Assembly (NCBI GenBank): GCA_018398805.1
Contig: JAGFBZ010002317.1
Location: 186,001-250,000, forward strand
DNA: 64,000 nucleotides
From: Hirundichthys speculiger
Lineage: Eukaryota; Chordata; Actinopteri; Beloniformes; Exocoetidae
Reading direction: 5' to 3'
Below the pieces are notes generated by a model, which saw only the letters and a program-made list of their open reading frames with translations, was not told the DNA's origin and ran no database searches. The position numbers and the translations under genes are program-made. Below, one piece after another: positions 62,501 through 64,000 of the stretch (position 1 is the first letter of the stretch; every line of letters begins with the position of its first letter).

Positions 62501-62566
62501 CCATATACCGTTCAAAGTCCCGGGACTTCTGACCAGGACGGATCTCCTTGATTTCTCGGATGTCAA
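36236..62566 (-). CDS. plcg1: phospholipase C gamma 1, 31 coding exons in view, N-terminal exon missing
   Basis: Cytoplasmic receptor-coupled phospholipase. It cleaves PIP2 to IP3 and diacylglycerol after tyrosine kinase activation. The spliced sequence in view gives about 1231 residues from the middle of the PH domain to the stop, and the missing first exon should add about 60 (human PLCG1 is 1290). Domain order is canonical: PH, EF hands, X box, split PH half, nSH2, cSH2, SH3, second PH half, Y box, C2, tail. Catalytic histidines are present in SSSHNTYL and VIYHGHTL. Both SH2 domains keep FLVRES/FLVRKR. The regulatory tyrosines equivalent to human Y771, Y775 and Y783 are seen in [11 protein letters not shown] and GFYVEA. 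Introns are GT-AG with consistent phases. PLCG1 is preferred over PLCG2 because of near-identity in blocks such as [29 protein letters not shown] and the tail. The C-terminal exon has a frame break (see findings). Confidence 0.96.
37300..39360 (-). mobile_element. hAT (Charlie/ZBED5-like) transposase relic
   Basis: The minus strand encodes a [14 protein letters not shown] segment (near 38130-38160), then [35 protein letters not shown] and [12 protein letters not shown] and [19 protein letters not shown] blocks down to about 37720. These are blocks of ZBED5/Charlie-type hAT transposases. The right end CTGGTTGGGAATTACTG (39344-39360), reversed, resembles the hAT terminus CAGTGGTTCCCAACC. Stops and frame changes make it dead. 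The left limit is uncertain. It lies in the 3 kb intron before the last plcg1 exons. Confidence 0.7.
38290..38660. mobile_element. MITE nested in the hAT relic
   Basis: Starts AGGGGTGAGTATTGGC and ends CACACCCTA (a short inverted terminus), with an interior rich in ATCGATAT/CGATACGATAT motifs (ATCGCAATACGATATG, CACGATACGATATT, AAATCGATATTATATCGGG). These are typical of a short fish DNA transposon family. A poly-C/poly-A stretch occurs at 38539-38580. No exact target duplication could be read. It interrupts the surrounding hAT sequence. Confidence 0.55.
40440..40640 (+). mobile_element. old LINE fragment
   Basis: Near 40600-40640 the plus strand reads [13 protein letters not shown], matching the LWNSLPxDLRxxQ signature of L2/Rex-like LINE C-termini. 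The preceding 150 bases are too decayed to read. It lies in a plcg1 intron. Confidence 0.45.
41193..42621. mobile_element. piggyBac-type element with nested inner termini (1.43 kb)
   Basis: Flanked by TTAA on both sides (41189-41192 and 42622-42625). The left end is CACTAGAACCGCCAAGGGGG; the right end, reversed, is CACTAGAACCGCCAAC. A second, inner pair occurs: CCTAGAACCGCCGAGGGGGG near 41371 and, reversed, CCTAGAACCGCCGAGGGGGG ending near 42594. An interior segment around 41600-41730 encodes an acidic stretch ([14 protein letters not shown], [17 protein letters not shown]) like the N-terminus of piggyBac transposases. The catalytic part is absent, so it is a deletion derivative in a plcg1 C2-region intron. 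Confidence 0.85.
43385..46327 (-). other. plcg1 exons for split-PH second half and catalytic Y box
   Basis: Five exons: 46258-46327 ([20 protein letters not shown]), 44409-44572 ([30 protein letters not shown]), 44004-44100 ([20 protein letters not shown]), 43646-43870 ([55 protein letters not shown]) and 43385-43533 ([20 protein letters not shown]). The Y-box substrate-binding block SRIYPRGQR is intact. A complete hAT-like element lies in the intron between the first two exons. Confidence 0.95.
44784..46032 (+). mobile_element. hAT element, internally deleted, with BED-finger transposase N-terminus
   Basis: Flanked by the exact 8-bp duplication CCGCCAAC (44776-44783 and 46033-46040). The termini are TAGGGCTGGG and CCCAGCCCTA. 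Interior ends are rich in ATCGAT/AATCGA motifs. From about 44855 the plus strand encodes [16 protein letters not shown], then [24 protein letters not shown] and, one frame over, [19 protein letters not shown]. This is a complete C2H2-type BED zinc finger (VCDLC, then HQHLEKRH) interrupted by a one-base frameshift near 44992. No catalytic domain follows. A TTA microsatellite is at 45319-45346. Confidence 0.9.
46636..46662. repeat. (GA)n microsatellite at a plcg1 splice acceptor
   Basis: About 12 GA units immediately upstream (minus-strand sense) of the plcg1 SH3 exon 46532-46625. On the transcript it is a (TC)n run followed by TTTTTTGTCTCAG, so the microsatellite makes up the polypyrimidine tract. 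Confidence 0.9.
48630..48700. repeat. double fold-back palindrome at LINE 5' junction
   Basis: Two inverted repeats stand side by side. The first has perfect 16-bp arms 48630-48645 and 48649-48664 with loop TCC. The second has perfect 14-bp arms 48666-48679 and 48687-48700 with a 7-base loop. The left arm of the first is piggyBac coding sequence (RWYLYL on the minus strand). The right arm of the second abuts the start of the LINE. Confidence 0.95.
48697..49690 (+). mobile_element. 5'-truncated L2/Rex-like LINE inside the piggyBac relic
   Basis: An open frame continues from [12 protein letters not shown] (48697-48735, the catalytic YADD of reverse transcriptase) through [74 protein letters not shown] and [19 protein letters not shown] to a stop at 49544. 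The 3' UTR ends GTGCTCTATAAATAAATTTTAC followed by ACTTACTT tail units (about 49680-49690). The open frame of nearly 280 codons is unbroken, so this insertion is younger than its host transposon. Truncation removes everything before YADD. Confidence 0.9.
50206..51434 (-). mobile_element. Tc1-like transposon inside the piggyBac relic
   Basis: TA dinucleotides flank the element (50204-50205 and 51435-51436). The right end reads CTTTTGGTAATGTAGTG; the left reads CACAATATTTCCAAAAGTAA, an imperfect inverted match. The minus strand encodes the transposase N-terminal helix-turn-helix [56 protein letters not shown], followed by degraded downstream blocks with stops. The length (about 1.23 kb) is near that of a full Tc1 element. 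It is inactive. Confidence 0.85.
52612..57103 (-). other. plcg1 exons for split-PH first half and N-terminal SH2
   Basis: Exon 56984-57103, or 57002-57103 if the inner donor is used ([20 protein letters not shown], then an acidic stretch). Exon 56502-56689 ([39 protein letters not shown]) and exon 52612-52812 ([42 protein letters not shown]). The FLVRES arginine that binds phosphotyrosine is present. The intron between the last two is 3.7 kb and repeat-bearing. Confidence 0.94.
52813..56501 (-). other. plcg1 intron between the nSH2 exons, repeat-rich
   Basis: 3.7 kb intron. It contains a short LINE tail (CCTTGGATTAATAAAGTACA near 53281-53300), an unclassified repeat start (GGGCTCGAAATTAACTTTTA near 52957-52976) and a diverged direct repeat pair. 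The pair is 54400-54500 and 55945-56020, sharing CACAACCACAAAATCA-like and ATCAACTCTA-like blocks, with a segment rich in CCATGACTTTTCCATGA-type motifs between. No coding sequence is supported. The 219-codon plus-strand open frame at 56242-56898 runs antisense over the nSH2 exon. Confidence 0.55.
57388..59373 (-). other. plcg1 exons for the catalytic X box
   Basis: Five exons: 59255-59373 ([29 protein letters not shown]), 58611-58696 ([26 protein letters not shown]), 58087-58207 ([18 protein letters not shown]), 57658-57826 ([13 protein letters not shown]) and 57388-57510 ([32 protein letters not shown]). The two catalytic histidines, the calcium-binding region (ELDCWDG) and the LSIEDHCS strand are intact. 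Splice phases 0-2-1-2-0-0 join cleanly. Confidence 0.95.
58246..58280. repeat. (CA)n-(TA)n microsatellite
   Basis: A CA run of about ten units followed by a TA run, in the plcg1 intron beside the X-box exon 58087-58207. Confidence 0.9.
60363..62566 (-). other. plcg1 exons for PH domain (C-terminal part) and EF hands
   Basis: Eight exons: 62414-62566 ([33 protein letters not shown]), 62074-62167 ([10 protein letters not shown]), 61862-61921 ([16 protein letters not shown]), 61284-61368 ([18 protein letters not shown]), 61054-61137 ([16 protein letters not shown]), 60708-60730 (LEIPFLQ, only 23 nt), 60548-60617 ([19 protein letters not shown]) and 60363-60464 ([20 protein letters not shown]). 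The first listed exon starts mid-codon (GTT split), so one more coding exon must exist upstream, beyond 64000 or unrecognised in 62567-64000. Confidence 0.93.
62168..62260. mobile_element. short fish retroelement tail beside plcg1 exon
   Basis: AATAGAATAGAC units, then TACTTTATTGATCCCCGGGGGGAAATTC in adjoining parts (62199-62228), a very common fish repeat terminus with a tandem ATAGA-type tail. It starts within a few bases of the acceptor of exon 62074-62167, so the tail itself supplies the intron sequence next to that acceptor. Confidence 0.6.
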
Positions 62567-64000
62567 CTGCAGAGTAAGACAAACAACAAGTGAAACAGAG
62601 GGAGGCTGATTATTTCAATCGGTGTCCACGTTAGAAATGGGCAGAATGAACAAAATCAGCAGTCATAACAGCAAGAGCAAGCTCTCCTGACAGACACATC
62701 AAGTCTGAACAACAGGTCGTTCAATCATACCCCAAATACGTGTATTTGGTTGTGTGAGTAGGCATGTATTAACATGTATGTACTTTTTCTTTTTAATATA
62801 TAAACAGTTTGAAGAAATACTTAAAGCATATAAGGCAGGAAATAGCAGCACCAAACGAGAGTGGGGGGGGGGGGGGGGGGGGGGGGGGGGCGCAAAAAAT
62901 AAATAAACAAGATACCTCATATTTCTTCTAGAGGAATAATAACATAAATAAGATGTTGTAACATTTTGTCTTCCTGCTATTAAAAAGCAGTTTTAAACTT
63001 TGAAGACTTTTGAGTACAAGCAAAAGTCAGGGAAATTCCTTCTGCTGCTACACTGGCAGCAGTTGAAGACCTAAAACAGGGGCTCTCCTGCAAAACCCTC
63101 ACGCTTTTCTTTCAGCTCCTGCTCTTCTTCCTGCCCCCAAACCACACATCCTGTGCTTTTTTCGCCTACACATCACATCTGTGCTTGCATATAGGCAAGT
63201 GTGTTCATGTTCTTTTCTTAAGCACAAAAAAATTAATTAATTAATTAATTTTTAAAAAAAAAAATCCTCTCTCTGAATTTTACCAAGCTGAACTTGCTAA
63301 TCATGTAACACATCTCAGCTTAGTTTACCCGTTAGGTGGGCCAGCAGACTTCCGCTGAGAGAATTGCAGCTTTGACAAGCTGATTTGTTAGACAGCACAT
63401 TTAAACCTTTGAGTCAAAATATTTAGAGGCTCCCTCAGACAAATGCAGGAAACAAAGAGATAGCCAGAGGTGTGACCAAACTCAAGGAGATGGGAAGGAG
63501 GTATTCAACAACACACTCCTTCACTTCCTCCTTCTTCCACATTTCTAGCACTCATAATCACACAACAAATTACTGATAAAATACCAGAATTTCAGATACA
63601 TATATATGACACCAGTCTGAAACAAATAATCAACAGGCAAATTAAAATAATTTTCTTGAAGGTTGACTTTTTTTTTTGCAATAAAGACATACAAGCTCTG
63701 GATTTGAGCCTTTCATTTTATTTAATTCATTGTGAAGAACATATAATTTTTGTCGAACACAATGTATAACAAGAAGTCAACCAGCGTGATATTTTTAAAT
63801 TGAGTTGTTCCAATTTATATACCAGCACTGGAAATAAGGGTATAGAGTTCTGCAAGTATTTACGTCAGTGCATACCTTGGTACCCAGTAGGTTTTACGAA
63901 CAAAATCCCAATTCATTTTCATTGCTCTAAAAGCCTGCACAAGTTAAACAATGTTGAATGCAACTTTCTGTTTTGAGTCAGCACACAAGTTGTTGGCCTG
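62567..64000 (-). other. plcg1 intron 1 (partial), no exon recognised
   Basis: AT-rich sequence with a run of 28 G residues (62863-62890) and a TTAA/AATT-rich patch at 63229-63251. I looked for the expected first coding exon (N-terminal PH half) and did not find it, so it should lie past the right edge. Confidence 0.6.

Overview
The window is vertebrate nuclear DNA, almost certainly from a ray-finned (teleost) fish. It carries three spliced genes with short exons, GT-AG introns and vertebrate-type proteins. They are embedded in an AT-rich background with many microsatellites and fish-type transposons (Tc1/mariner, piggyBac, hAT, several LINE clades and the very common teleost interspersed repeats).

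Layout, left to right. 0-5.9 kb is intergenic, with LINE and hAT scraps, a striking cluster of perfect hairpins (2.4-2.75 kb) and a TA/TG microsatellite. 5.9-9.15 kb holds rab5if (C20orf24/OPTI homologue) on the minus strand, reconstructed here as four coding exons encoding 127 aa. 9.5-19 kb is a transposon- and satellite-rich intergenic tract: an L2/Rex-like LINE, a LINE relic resembling restriction-like-endonuclease elements, a CCAAT-containing minisatellite and two Tc1 relics. 19.2-33 kb holds zhx3 (zinc fingers and homeoboxes 3) on the plus strand: CpG-rich first exon near 19.3-19.69 kb, a 5.8 kb first intron, and coding exons from 25600 to 32026 encoding two C2H2 fingers and five homeodomains. 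36.2-62.6 kb holds plcg1 (phospholipase C gamma 1) on the minus strand. It has 31 coding exons in view, covering everything from the middle of the N-terminal PH domain to the stop codon. Its first coding exon lies beyond the right edge.

zhx3 and plcg1 converge tail to tail, as I recall for the human 20q12 locus; rab5if also maps to human 20q but further away. The three genes do not form a pathway: RAB5IF is an ER membrane protein of the multipass translocon, ZHX3 is a nuclear transcription factor, and PLCG1 is a cytoplasmic signalling enzyme.

The most unusual observations are: (i) a reading-frame break in zhx3 between homeodomains 2 and 3, and another in the plcg1 C-terminal tail, each explainable by a one-base indel or by an unrecognised short intron; (ii) a 4.6 kb piggyBac element in a plcg1 intron that carries a LINE and a Tc1 inside it, with a double fold-back palindrome at the LINE 5' junction; (iii) a cluster of four hairpins in 330 bp near 2.5 kb; (iv) a piggyBac element with a second, inner set of termini; (v) a GA/TC microsatellite that forms the polypyrimidine tract of the plcg1 SH3 exon. 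I found no prokaryotic-style system, CRISPR array, rRNA or tRNA gene.
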